A stretch of DNA of 64,000 nucleotides from Lachnospiraceae bacterium. Lineage in GTDB: Bacteria; Bacillota; Clostridia; Lachnospirales; Lachnospiraceae. Positions 35,397 through 44,987 of the stretch are shown piece after piece. Within the stretch, counting starts at the first letter, position 1; every line of letters starts with the position of its first letter. A model generated the notes under the pieces. It was given only the letters and a program-made list of their open reading frames with translations, made no database searches and was not told the origin of the DNA. The stretch covers positions 1-64,000 of the forward strand of contig JAFQCM010000105.1 in NCBI GenBank assembly GCA_017399445.1, given 5' to 3'. The translations under genes were made by a program, and so were the position numbers.

Positions 35397-37365
35397 ATTG
35401 GCACTTCGAAATATAAAACGTTCCATAAATGACTATATTTTATATGTGATCACAATTACTTTGATAATTTCTTTGATGTTTGCATTTAATTCCATGATGT
35501 TTTCGGATTTGATACTTGGAATGAACGTCCATATGGCAGATTACAAGACATTATTAGTGTTATTTTCCATTATTGTCCTTGTGGTAGTTGCATGGTTAGT
35601 TAATTATATGACAAAATTTATGCTGGAACGGCGAAGTAAGGAATTTGGAACCTATTTAATCTTAGGAATGGAAAATAAAGATGTTTCTAAATTGTTTTTT
35701 TATGAAAATATCATATTTGGTGTGATAGCACTGGTATTAGGCTGTTTCATTGGAAGTTTTGTTTTTCAGGGATTATTGATTATTATTACAGCATTCTTTG
35801 GAGAAGAATACCGTTTGAAGGCAGAGTTTAGTATAGCTGCCATGTTGTTGACTGTTTTTTATTATTTTATTATTCAGATTCTGGTGGTATTTCGCAATAA
35901 CAAGTATTTAAAAAAGTTGAAAATCCACGATTTAATGAAGGCTGAAAAAGTAAACGAACAGGTTCAGGTAAAGCATGTTACAAGAAATGTAATTTTATTT
36001 GTATTATCTATTGTAGCGGGAGTGATTGCATGCAGTAAGGCACCGGTTATTGTGGTAATTATTTGTATCATTTTTTGTATTTATGGATTTTATATGGGAA
36101 TATCCGGAATATTGGCATTATTAATCAGCAAAACCAATAGATTTAAATATAAGAAAATGCATGTGTTTGTATTCCGTCAGCTTTCTTCTAAAATTAATAC
36201 CATGGGATTTACTATGGGAACCATTGCCATGCTATTTACGTTAGCTTTATTAAGCAGTAATTATGCCATTGGATTAAGCAGTTTCAAAGGAGAAATTGAA
36301 AAGTATGCACCATTTGATGTTTGTCTTACGGATTTAGATCAGAATGAAAATTTTGAAGAAGTAAGAGAAATGTTAAAACAGGATGGCTGGGTAAAAAATG
36401 ACCTGGTATACAGCATTTATCGTGGAGATGAGGCTGTCTTTGGAGAAGTTCTAAAAGAAAATCAGGTTTCCGGGGGATATTTTCAATATGATACTTATAT
36501 GAAAGTTAGCGATTACAATGTGTTAAGAAGTTATCTTGGATTAGAGGAAATTACTTTAAAGGAAAGAGAATATTTGCTTCATTGTGTTGGTTCTGTTTCA
36601 AAATATTATGAAGCATGGCGGAAAGAAACACCAATCATAGAAATCCAGGGACAGGAATGTGAATGTTTGGGAATTTATGATGAAGATTTTGCACAGAATG
36701 GACAAAACGGTGCAGGTTATGTGGTAGTTGTGCCAGATGTTGTAGCAGAACAGATGGAAGTATATTATTCCCAGTATGTGTGTGATACATTAAAAGAAAC
36801 CAATGATGAGCTTTATGTACAGCTTACAGAATATGTGTCTCAGGATGCAGAATACTGGACAACCTCTGCAGCAAGAGAAGGGGAATTGGATCATGGTATG
36901 GGATTGGATAGTATGTATGTAATTTTCGATAATATTATGGTGAAAAATGGAGGTCTGGTTTCTGATATAGAAGCGGCAATTATTACAGTGGTATCTTCTA
37001 TCTTTTATGTAGCACTGGTATTTATTTGTGTAGCTTTAACCATACTTGCAGTACAGCAGTTAAGTGATTCTGTGAAGTATAAATATCGTTATCGTGTGTT
37101 ACATAACATGGGAGTAAGTGAAAAACAGAGAGCAAAGCTTATTTGGAAACAACTGCTTATTTATTTTGGGTGCCCAATATTGATGCCTGTGATTATTAGC
37201 ATGATAATTTCTTTTAAGTTCAATGATATTCTCTTAACAGGAACCCAGATTTATTCCGGTAATTATACCTTTTTTGGAATTGCATTAGCATTATTTTTAC
37301 TGGTGTATAGTATATATTTTAGTGTAACTTATCTTTGTTTTAAGAGAAATGTGGAAGTAGATTAG
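35386..37365 (+). CDS. ABC transporter permease (BceB-like)
   Basis: The 659-residue permease has ten transmembrane helices, two FtsX-like domains, and a large extracellular loop of about 200 residues (roughly 300-530) between helices 7 and 8. In the Bce family that loop recognises lipid II-binding peptide antibiotics such as bacitracin and signals to the kinase. ATG 35386 follows AGGAGG by 11 bases; the GTG at 35374 lies on the ribosome site. A terminator follows. Confidence 0.93.
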   Translation: MLTKLALRNIKRSINDYILYVITITLIISLMFAFNSMMFSDLILGMNVHMADYKTLLVLFSIIVLVVVAWLVNYMTKFMLERRSKEFGTYLILGMENKDVSKLFFYENIIFGVIALVLGCFIGSFVFQGLLIIITAFFGEEYRLKAEFSIAAMLLTVFYYFIIQILVVFRNNKYLKKLKIHDLMKAEKVNEQVQVKHVTRNVILFVLSIVAGVIACSKAPVIVVIICIIFCIYGFYMGISGILALLISKTNRFKYKKMHVFVFRQLSSKINTMGFTMGTIAMLFTLALLSSNYAIGLSSFKGEIEKYAPFDVCLTDLDQNENFEEVREMLKQDGWVKNDLVYSIYRGDEAVFGEVLKENQVSGGYFQYDTYMKVSDYNVLRSYLGLEEITLKEREYLLHCVGSVSKYYEAWRKETPIIEIQGQECECLGIYDEDFAQNGQNGAGYVVVVPDVVAEQMEVYYSQYVCDTLKETNDELYVQLTEYVSQDAEYWTTSAAREGELDHGMGLDSMYVIFDNIMVKNGGLVSDIEAAIITVVSSIFYVALVFICVALTILAVQQLSDSVKYKYRYRVLHNMGVSEKQRAKLIWKQLLIYFGCPILMPVIISMIISFKFNDILLTGTQIYSGNYTFFGIALALFLLVYSIYFSVTYLCFKRNVEVD

Positions 37366-37370
37366 AGAAT

Positions 37371-37396
37371 AAAACGGGAGCGATTTCCCGTTTTTT
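37371..37396 (+). terminator. Intrinsic terminator after the Bce module
   Basis: AAAACGGGA pairs with TCCCGTTTT around a short loop, followed by more T residues. Confidence 0.9.
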
Positions 37397-37544
37397 CTAT
37401 AGAATCTAAAGGAAAATTTTAGAAATCTTAAGGAAAATATACTTGACAAATTGCTTTATATGTACTATTGTACTAATTGACTAATACAAATAAGAACAGA
37501 AAATTATTTACAACACAAACAACAGTTAGTTTGAGGAGGATTTT

Positions 37545-38252
37545 ATGAGTGCATTAATTGACATTCGGAATATTTACAAAATATATAATCCTGGCGAAAA
37601 TGAAGTAAGGGCGTTGGACGGAATTAATTTATCTATTCATCATGGTGAATTTGTTGCCATTATCGGACAATCAGGTTCCGGGAAGTCTACACTTATGAAT
37701 ATGCTGGGATGTCTAGATGTTCCTACTGCAGGTCAGTACTTTCTAAATGGGGCGGATGTGTCCCATATGAGAGATGACGACCTTTCAGATATTAGAAATA
37801 AAGAAATCGGATTTATTTTCCAGGGATTTAACCTGATTCAAAATCTGACAGCAGTGGAAAATGTAGAATTGCCATTGATTTACAGAGGAATTGGAAAAAA
37901 GGAAAGAAGAGAACTGGCTTTAAAAGCCTTAGAAATGGTTGGATTGTCTCATCGACTAGACCATAAACCATCAGAAATGTCAGGTGGACAGCAGCAAAGA
38001 GTTGCCATAGCAAGAGCCATAGCAGCAAAGCCGCCGGTAATACTGGCAGATGAGCCAACCGGTAATTTGGATTCCCGTTCTAGTAAAGAGATTTTAGAGA
38101 TTTTAAAAGGCTTACATAAAGATGGAAGAACCGTAATATTAATTACACACGACAATGATATTGCCGATCAGGCAAAGCGTGTGATTCGAATAAGAGATGG
38201 AAAAATTGAAAAAGATTATTTAAATGAAAGCACAAGTGTCAGGGAGGAATAA
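37545..38252 (+). CDS. ABC transporter ATPase (MacB/LolD-like)
   Basis: The protein (235 residues) carries Walker A GQSGSGKST, Q-loop FIFQGFNLI, signature MSGGQQQR and Walker B VILADEPTGNLD. With the adaptor and permease genes that follow it forms a MacAB-type mechanotransmission exporter. Such systems in Firmicutes export or resist peptides. RBS GAGGAGG precedes the ATG. It sits 180 bp after the Bce permease, beyond a terminator, so it has its own promoter. Confidence 0.95.
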   Translation: MSALIDIRNIYKIYNPGENEVRALDGINLSIHHGEFVAIIGQSGSGKSTLMNMLGCLDVPTAGQYFLNGADVSHMRDDDLSDIRNKEIGFIFQGFNLIQNLTAVENVELPLIYRGIGKKERRELALKALEMVGLSHRLDHKPSEMSGGQQQRVAIARAIAAKPPVILADEPTGNLDSRSSKEILEILKGLHKDGRTVILITHDNDIADQAKRVIRIRDGKIEKDYLNESTSVREE

Positions 38253-38256
38253 AGAA

Positions 38257-39942
38257 ATGAAGTTAGGAAAGAAAAAGAAGCAGATGGATGCAACACCAGA
38301 GGTAACAACGGTTTCAGTACCTGTAGGCAGTCCCGTAATGCAGGCTCCAAAGAAAAAGATGAAACCAGGAAAAGTAATAGGAATAGCTGTTGCAGTTACT
38401 GTAGTAGGAATTGTTGTTCTTTCTAATGTGGTGAAAGCTATAACACCAGAGCCATTACAGATGGTAGAAGTAGCAACTGCGGAAATAAGAGACTTAGAAG
38501 AAACCATTGATACCAGTGGATTTATTGAAAGCAGTCAGGAAAAAACATATTTTTCACCGGTGAATGCCGTTATTAATGAATGTAATGTTACGAAAGGTTC
38601 TTATGTAGAAGCAGGAGCATTATTGGTAAGCTATGATATAACCGATTTAGAAACAGCTGCAAAACAGGCAGAACTTACAGATAAGGCAGCACAAAATGGT
38701 TATGCCAGCACTTTAAAAGCAGGAAGTGATAGTGAAGCGAAACTTGCAGATTCTACAGAAAATGTTACCAAATATGAAGATTTGGTTGCAAAAGCAGAAG
38801 AAGATGTGAAATATCTGAATAATAAAATTGCAGAATTTAATCGTGAACTTTCACAGATTACTCAATCTTTAGATGCAACAAATCCAGACGCTGCAGCCTT
38901 AAAGAGAAAAGGGGAACTGGAAGATGCTATTTTGGTACATCAGCAGAGATTAACAAATATGCAAAGTGATTTGACAAAGTATAGTACAGAACTGGCAGAA
39001 TATGAAGGAATTAAGTCAGGAGCAGAAGCAGGAAAATTAAACAGTGAAACAAAAGCCCAGATTGAAGCGGAGAAAGAATTATCTACTTTTACAAAGGAAA
39101 TGGCACAAAAGGATTTAGAAACAGCAAAAGCAGGAGTTACTTCTGAATTTAAAGGAATTGCTACAGATGTTCAGGCAGTAAAAGGTGCTATGGCGGCAGA
39201 AGGTACTGCATTATTTACCATTGCGGATATCAGCAGTGTCAAGGTGTCTGTAAATGTTTCTAAAAACGATTTAGAACGTCTGGCAGAAGGACAAAGTGCA
39301 GAAGTTACCATTGCAGGACAGGAATATCCAGGAACAGTTTCTAGAATTAATCGTCAGGCAACTACAAACCAGTCAGGAACGCCTGTAATTACGGCAGAGA
39401 TTACAGTAAATGAAACAGATGATAATATTTATCTTGGAATAGAAGCAGCAGTTGTAATACATACAGCCAGTGCTACAGACGCTGTAACCATTCCGGCACA
39501 GGCTTTAAATACCGGAAAAGATGGTGAATTCTGCTATGTAGTAGTAGATGGATTTGTAGAAAAAAGAGATGTTATCATTGGAGTGAATGATGGAGAATAT
39601 ATTGAGATTTTAGAAGGTGTAGAAGAAGGGGAAGACGTTATTACTGTTGTAAATAGTGAAATTGAAGATGGTATGGAAGTTAGCACTATGTATGGTGATG
39701 AAGATGATGAATTAGAGGATGAATCAGAAGAGGTATCTGAGGATGAAACAGAGGAGGAAGATGGAACCGAGGAAGAGTATGACGAGGAAACAGATGACGA
39801 AGAAGTAGCAGAGGAAGAATATGACGAGGAAACAGATGACGAAGAAATCCTAGAGGAAGAGTCTGAAGGCGAAAGTGATGAGGAAGAAGTAGTAGAAGAG
39901 GAAAGTTCAGAAGAAGTAGATTCTGAAGAAACAGCAGAATAA
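38257..39942 (+). CDS. MacA/HlyD-like membrane fusion protein with acidic tail
   Basis: The protein (561 residues) has one N-terminal transmembrane helix (about 43-65), a biotinyl-lipoyl-like half motif, a long coiled coil (about 140-290), and beta-barrel domains ending near residue 480. It would link the ATPase/permease pair to the outside. The last ~80 residues are nearly all Glu/Asp with a few Ser, Thr and Tyr, including a 42-bp direct repeat (about 39769-39852). That tail is unusual for MacA. ATG 38257 follows AGGGAGGAAT. Confidence 0.88.
   Translation: MKLGKKKKQMDATPEVTTVSVPVGSPVMQAPKKKMKPGKVIGIAVAVTVVGIVVLSNVVKAITPEPLQMVEVATAEIRDLEETIDTSGFIESSQEKTYFSPVNAVINECNVTKGSYVEAGALLVSYDITDLETAAKQAELTDKAAQNGYASTLKAGSDSEAKLADSTENVTKYEDLVAKAEEDVKYLNNKIAEFNRELSQITQSLDATNPDAAALKRKGELEDAILVHQQRLTNMQSDLTKYSTELAEYEGIKSGAEAGKLNSETKAQIEAEKELSTFTKEMAQKDLETAKAGVTSEFKGIATDVQAVKGAMAAEGTALFTIADISSVKVSVNVSKNDLERLAEGQSAEVTIAGQEYPGTVSRINRQATTNQSGTPVITAEITVNETDDNIYLGIEAAVVIHTASATDAVTIPAQALNTGKDGEFCYVVVDGFVEKRDVIIGVNDGEYIEILEGVEEGEDVITVVNSEIEDGMEVSTMYGDEDDELEDESEEVSEDETEEEDGTEEEYDEETDDEEVAEEEYDEETDDEEILEEESEGESDEEEVVEEESSEEVDSEETAE
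39769..39852 (+). repeat. 42-bp direct repeat encoding an acidic tail
   Basis: Two near-identical 42-bp copies encode EEEYDEETDDEE-type sequence at the C-terminus of the adaptor protein. Copy-number changes would keep the frame. Confidence 0.75.
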
Positions 39943-39956
39943 GAAGGGAGACAGCT

Positions 39957-41174
39957 ATGACACAATTGAAAGAATATGTGAAAATGGCTTTGGACAATAT
40001 AAGAGCCAATAAAGGACGCTCCGTTCTTACCATGCTGGGTATTATCATTGGTATCTCCTCGGTTATTATGATTATTTCCTTGGGAAATGGAGCGAAGGGG
40101 CAGATTTCAGATGAGTTAAATGGAATTGCAGGAGGTCAGGTTTATTTATATGCAAATACCAGAGACGAAAGCCTTGAAAATCCTATTACATATGATGACA
40201 TGATGGCAATTAAAGAGCAGGTTGAACATGTAAAGGCAATTACCATAGATGAAATGATGTTTGGTAATACATCCAGCAGTAAAGGTGAATTTGAAGTTTA
40301 CTGTGATATGGGAACTGAGGATTTAAAGTATGTTATGAATTCGGAGTTGAAATATGGAAGCTATTTTACAAACAGTGATGTAGTTTCTGCCAATAATGTG
40401 TGTGTCATTGATGAAACAAGTGCAGTTACATTATTTGGTACCAGTGATGTAGTAGGAATGGATATTGATGTTACTTTGTATGGATATACAAGAAGTTTCC
40501 GAATCGTAGGTGTATCTAAGGTGGAGGATGGAGATTTCTTTTCCATGAGTTATGGAAGTGATATTATAACACTTGAAATTCCATATACTACTGCAGATGC
40601 AATTATTGGATATACCAGAGATGAATTTGAAGCTGTTTATGTGGTGGCAGAGGAACCAAAGTATTCCAAACAGGTTGCAGAAGATGCCATTAGATTACTG
40701 GAAAAGCGTAATAAATGTGCAGGACAGGATGCCTATTTGGTACAAAGCTTCGAAGATGAGATGGGGTCCATTATGCAGGTTCTTGATTTGGTAACTTACT
40801 TTATTGTATTTGTAGCAGCTATTTCTCTGCTGGTAGGTGGTATTGGTGTTATGAACATTATGTTGGTGTCCGTAACAGAACGAACCAGAGAAATTGGGAT
40901 TCGAAAAGCTCTTGGTGCCAGAACACGTTCCATTATGATGCAGTTTTTGGCAGAGTCAGCAATTATTACCCTGATTGGTGGAGCCATTGGAATTGTACTG
41001 GGAATTGGTGGGGCAGAGCTGATTTGTTTGGTGGCACCAATTTCACCAAGATTAAGCGTTTCTACGGTTGTAATTGCAACGTTGTTCTCTTCCGGGGTAG
41101 GTATTTTCTTTGGAATTTATCCGGCAAAGAAGGCAGCAAAAATGAGCCCGATTGAAGCGTTGAGATTCCAGTAG
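39957..41174 (+). CDS. MacB-like ABC transporter permease
   Basis: The 405-residue permease has four transmembrane helices: one near the N-terminus (about 20-45) and three at the C-terminus. Between them lies a MacB_PCD-type extracellular domain (about 50-270). The FtsX domain shows VGGIGVMNIMLVSVTERTREIGIRKALGA. It completes the exporter with the ATPase and adaptor just upstream. RBS AAGGGAG precedes the ATG. Confidence 0.95.
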   Translation: MTQLKEYVKMALDNIRANKGRSVLTMLGIIIGISSVIMIISLGNGAKGQISDELNGIAGGQVYLYANTRDESLENPITYDDMMAIKEQVEHVKAITIDEMMFGNTSSSKGEFEVYCDMGTEDLKYVMNSELKYGSYFTNSDVVSANNVCVIDETSAVTLFGTSDVVGMDIDVTLYGYTRSFRIVGVSKVEDGDFFSMSYGSDIITLEIPYTTADAIIGYTRDEFEAVYVVAEEPKYSKQVAEDAIRLLEKRNKCAGQDAYLVQSFEDEMGSIMQVLDLVTYFIVFVAAISLLVGGIGVMNIMLVSVTERTREIGIRKALGARTRSIMMQFLAESAIITLIGGAIGIVLGIGGAELICLVAPISPRLSVSTVVIATLFSSGVGIFFGIYPAKKAAKMSPIEALRFQ

Positions 41175-41234
41175 AAGCAATGAGATAGTTATCTTAAATA
41201 ATGCAGTGGATTTTGCAATGCTACAGGAGGATAT

Positions 41235-42173
41235 CTAGTCACTTGTTTTAGAAGTATTTTTAGAAGCGTAATAGTAAGCGGCATAATTTTTAAATCCACT
41301 CTGATAGCAGGCTTCTGTTTTGGAAAGTCCGCTCTGAATTAGGCTGGTGGCTAAGAAGAGTCGCTTCCGTTCAATATATTTCATAATACTGTAACCAGTT
41401 TCTTCTTTAAATAAATGCATTAGATAAGAGCGGTGTAAGAACATGGCATTGGCAATTCGGTCAATGGAAAGTTCTTCGGTAATATGATGATTAATAAAAT
41501 TAATGGTCTGAAGCACCTTCGGATTGGAGATATATTCCGGTTCAAAGGTGTTTTTGTCTGTCTGGATGTAGATATTCAGGTGGAACAAGAAGTCCAGCAA
41601 ATGGATTTTTTTATGTAGTGCTAAAAGACTGGAAGCGGTGTTAGGGGCAGCATTTTCAAATAGCTTTGAATCGGTCTCTGTGGAAATAGTTTCGAAAAAT
41701 TTCCAGGTAGTTTCGTGGACAGAAGTATCAAAAAGCATTTTTAAGCTGGAAATGGAATGTAATACAGATTCTTGCTGTTTTGTGGCTAGAGTTGGATATG
41801 TAGAAGTATTAACTAAATGTATTACATTGGAATTTAATAAAGCACTATTTTGAAAACAGTCCTCCAACGGTGCATATTCAGGAATCTGGAAAAAGGCAGG
41901 GGAAAGGTATATAATTAACCGTTCATAAGGAGAATCATCATGAATTACCGGTTTGTGGATCTCACCTGCTTTTACAAGGACTACATCATATGGGGAAAGC
42001 AAATAATTTTTTCCTTCTATAAAATAGGTCACATTTCCTTTCAGGAAAATAAGAATTTTATGAAAATCATGGTAGTGAAGTTGGAAATCTTTTTTGCTGC
42101 TATCCTGTAAATAAAATATCTGAAACGGTTCAGTTAAATATCCGGTTTTTTGGTAATCTTCCATTGGTCTCAT
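41235..42173 (-). CDS. AraC family transcriptional regulator
   Basis: The 312-residue protein has an N-terminal cupin-like sensor domain (with LHYHDFHKILIFLKGNVTYF) and two C-terminal helix-turn-helix motifs (SIDRIANAMFLHRSYLMHLFKEETG, then SGLSKTEACYQSGFKNYAAYYY). It probably senses a sugar or small metabolite; the target is not evident. Reading leftward, AAGGAG lies seven bases before ATG 42173, so I prefer this to the upstream ATG at 42209. It converges with the exporter operon. Confidence 0.9.
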   Translation of the reverse strand: MRPMEDYQKTGYLTEPFQIFYLQDSSKKDFQLHYHDFHKILIFLKGNVTYFIEGKNYLLSPYDVVLVKAGEIHKPVIHDDSPYERLIIYLSPAFFQIPEYAPLEDCFQNSALLNSNVIHLVNTSTYPTLATKQQESVLHSISSLKMLFDTSVHETTWKFFETISTETDSKLFENAAPNTASSLLALHKKIHLLDFLFHLNIYIQTDKNTFEPEYISNPKVLQTINFINHHITEELSIDRIANAMFLHRSYLMHLFKEETGYSIMKYIERKRLFLATSLIQSGLSKTEACYQSGFKNYAAYYYASKNTSKTSD

Positions 42174-42413
42174 ATGGTTACTCCTTTTTATACTTTTATG
42201 AAAAAGCACTATTTGAAAGAATTATAGCATAAAATCAGTATTTATTCAAAATAATGTGGTGTATGATAGGAGGCAGACAGGAATAGTTGTTACTGTTTAC
42301 AGTATGCTATGAACAGTAACGAATAGTTATCGCATATCAGAGAATAGTATGGTATGATAAAGAGTAAAATGAAGAAAGTGAAAAATTTATATAGAAGGGA
42401 AAGGAAGAAAACA

Positions 42414-43448
42414 ATGAAAATAGTAGTATTAGCGGGAGGAACCAGTACAGAAAGAGAAGTATCCTTAAATTCAGGAAAAATGGTATGTAAAGCTTTAAAA
42501 AGCAAAGGTCATGAAGCAGTTTTATTAGATGTATTTATGGGATATGAAAGCGAAACACCGTTTGATTTATATAAAACACAGACGGATGCAGACCAGGCAG
42601 CAGCAGAATTAAGTGGCAGAATGGAAGAAGTAGAAGAGTTAGTAAAGCTTCGTAAAAAAGAAAAACAGGGATTTTTCGGACCAAATGTACTAACTCTTTG
42701 CAAGGATGCAGATGTGGTATTTATGGCACTTCATGGACAAAATGGAGAAGATGGAAAAATTCAGGCAGTGTTTGAATTATTAGGAATTACATATACTGGT
42801 GCAGGATATTTAGGAAGTGCACTGGCAATGGATAAGGGCTTATCCAAACAGATTTTTATTCATTATCAGGTACCTACTCCAAAGTCTGTATTATTTACAA
42901 AAGCAGCTTCAATCAAGGAAATGCCGTTTAAAGGCGCAGTAGTAAAACCTTGTTGCGGCGGTTCTAGTGTAGGTGTCACCATTGCCCATACTCAGGAAGA
43001 ATATGAAAAAGCATTAGATGCAGCTTTTGCTTTGGAAGAAGAAGTGTTGGTAGAAGAATATGTAAGCGGCAGGGAATTTTCTATTGGAGTAATGAATGGA
43101 AGAGCATTACCGGTGATTGAAATTGAGCCATTGGAAGGATTTTATGATTATACCAATAAATATCAGGCAGGAAAAACAAAAGAAACCTGTCCGGCAAACC
43201 TTTCTGAAGAAATTACTAAGAAACTTCAAAAGGAGGCAGAACATGCTTATAGAGCCTTGAAACTGGAAGTGTATGCAAGAATCGACTTCTTATTGGATGC
43301 AGAAGATAATATTTACTGTTTGGAAGCCAATACATTGCCTGGAATGACAGCTACTAGTTTGTTGCCACAGGAAGCAGCGGCAGAAGGGGTGTCTTTTGAA
43401 GAATTGTGCGAGACGATTGTGTTGGATTCTATGAAGGTGGAACGATAA
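42414..43448 (+). CDS. ddl: D-alanine--D-alanine ligase
   Basis: The 344-residue ATP-grasp enzyme makes D-Ala-D-Ala for peptidoglycan. Motifs include VVLAGGTSTEREVSLNSG at the N-terminus, FMALHGQNGEDG, KPCCGGSSVGV, VEEYVSGREFSIGV and EANTLPGMTATSL. ATG 42414 follows AAGGGAAAGGAAG and starts exactly at the family N-terminus; the ATG at 42354 lacks a ribosome site. murF follows 24 bp later, and MurF uses its product. Confidence 0.95.
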   Translation: MKIVVLAGGTSTEREVSLNSGKMVCKALKSKGHEAVLLDVFMGYESETPFDLYKTQTDADQAAAELSGRMEEVEELVKLRKKEKQGFFGPNVLTLCKDADVVFMALHGQNGEDGKIQAVFELLGITYTGAGYLGSALAMDKGLSKQIFIHYQVPTPKSVLFTKAASIKEMPFKGAVVKPCCGGSSVGVTIAHTQEEYEKALDAAFALEEEVLVEEYVSGREFSIGVMNGRALPVIEIEPLEGFYDYTNKYQAGKTKETCPANLSEEITKKLQKEAEHAYRALKLEVYARIDFLLDAEDNIYCLEANTLPGMTATSLLPQEAAAEGVSFEELCETIVLDSMKVER

Positions 43449-43472
43449 AAGAGAAATAAAAGGAGAAAAAGT

Positions 43473-44831
43473 ATGCATCTTACAGTGGAAAAACTTGGAG
43501 AATATTGCAACGGAAAAGTAATAGGAAATAAAAACGGAATTGTAACTAACATCACATTGGACAGTCGAAAAGTAGCAGAAGGTTGCATGTTCGTGGCAGT
43601 AAAAGGGGAACGGGTAGATGGACATAAGTTTGTTCAAAGCACTTTAGAACAGGGAGCTGTTTGTGCATTAGTTGAAAAGATGCCGGAAACAGAAGGAACT
43701 TATATAGTAGTAGAGTCTACCTTGCAAGCAATCAAAGAGATTGCAGAAGCATACCGGAAAACCTTAAAGGCAAAAGTAGTAGGAATTACCGGAAGTGTAG
43801 GAAAAACTAGTACTAAAGAAATGGTAGCTTCTATATTAGAACAAAAATATAAGGTCACAAAAACCTTAGGAAATTTTAATAACGAAATCGGACTTCCACT
43901 GACAGTATTTCGGATTCAGGAAGATGATGATATTGCCATTCTGGAGATGGGAATCAGTGACTTTGGCGAAATGAGCCGTCTTACTAAGATTGCCAGACCA
44001 GATATATGTATGATTACTAATATAGGACAATGTCATTTAGAAAATTTAGGCGACAGAGACGGTGTACTGAAAGCCAAAAGCGAAATTTTTGAATGTATGC
44101 AGGAAAATGGAACCATTATTTTAAATGGAGAAGATGATAAATTAACCACCATAAAAGAAATAAAAGGTGTGACTCCAAAATTCTTTGGATTAAAAGAAAA
44201 TGGGGAAAACTTTGCAGTGGCAAAAAATATTGTGGATAAAGGTATGGAAGGTACAGAACTTACTATTGCTTTTCAGGATGGAGAAAGTATAGAGACCTTG
44301 ATTCCGGTTGCTGGAAATCACATGGTGTATAATGCTTTGGCAGGAGCAATTGCCGGAAAAGTATTAGGACTTACAAAGGAAGAAATTCGGGCAGGTATTG
44401 AAGGTTACCAGTCCATTGCCGGAAGAAATCATACCATTCGTACAGAAAACTTTACCATATTAGATGACTGCTACAATGCCAATCCGATGTCAATGAAAGC
44501 TGCCATTGATATTATTTCCAAATCCAAGGGAAGAAAAGTGGCTGTTCTTGGAGACATGTTTGAATTGGGGGCAGATGAATTAAAACTTCATGGAGAAGTG
44601 GGAGAACATGCTGGAAAAAGCCCGATTGATTTATTAATCTGTGTAGGTGAACTTTCCGAAAGAATGGCTGAAGAAGCCAGAAAATACAGTGATAAAGTAG
44701 TACTTCATTATCAGGATCGGGAAGAAGTAATTGGTAAGATTGGAAGTCTTTTGAAAAAGGGCGATACTATTTTGGTAAAGGCATCTCATGGAATGGGATT
44801 TGATAAGATTGTGAAATATTTGGAAGAATAA
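43473..44831 (+). CDS. murF: UDP-N-acetylmuramoyl-tripeptide--D-alanyl-D-alanine ligase MurF
   Basis: The 452-residue enzyme adds D-Ala-D-Ala to the UDP-MurNAc tripeptide. It shows the Mur ligase ATP loop GITGSVGKTSTKEM, the central EMGISDFGEM and GQCHLENLG, and C-terminal LDDCYNANPMSMKAAID. It is paired with ddl in an operon. RBS AAAGGAGAAA precedes the ATG. Confidence 0.96.
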   Translation: MHLTVEKLGEYCNGKVIGNKNGIVTNITLDSRKVAEGCMFVAVKGERVDGHKFVQSTLEQGAVCALVEKMPETEGTYIVVESTLQAIKEIAEAYRKTLKAKVVGITGSVGKTSTKEMVASILEQKYKVTKTLGNFNNEIGLPLTVFRIQEDDDIAILEMGISDFGEMSRLTKIARPDICMITNIGQCHLENLGDRDGVLKAKSEIFECMQENGTIILNGEDDKLTTIKEIKGVTPKFFGLKENGENFAVAKNIVDKGMEGTELTIAFQDGESIETLIPVAGNHMVYNALAGAIAGKVLGLTKEEIRAGIEGYQSIAGRNHTIRTENFTILDDCYNANPMSMKAAIDIISKSKGRKVAVLGDMFELGADELKLHGEVGEHAGKSPIDLLICVGELSERMAEEARKYSDKVVLHYQDREEVIGKIGSLLKKGDTILVKASHGMGFDKIVKYLEE

Positions 44832-44904
44832 TATTGTCAGATTTCTAATTTAATTATGGAACATGATGGAGCACAGTGTGTTCTAAAATAAAAAATAGTG
44901 TACA

Positions 44905-44944
44905 CAGAGAAACAACCACACAAATAGGTGTGGTTGTTTCTCTG
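44905..44944. terminator. Bidirectional terminator between murF and plsC
   Basis: A perfect 17-bp inverted repeat (44905-44921 with 44928-44944) with a six-base loop separates the convergent genes. It is palindromic enough to act on both strands. Confidence 0.8.
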
Positions 44945-44987
44945 CACTTTAGTAAGAGTTTCATTGTCTACTTTATTAAATTTGACT

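Noticed and set aside
39534-39965. Minus-strand Ser-rich frame
   Set aside because: Complement of the acidic tail of the adaptor gene; composition is a codon shadow.
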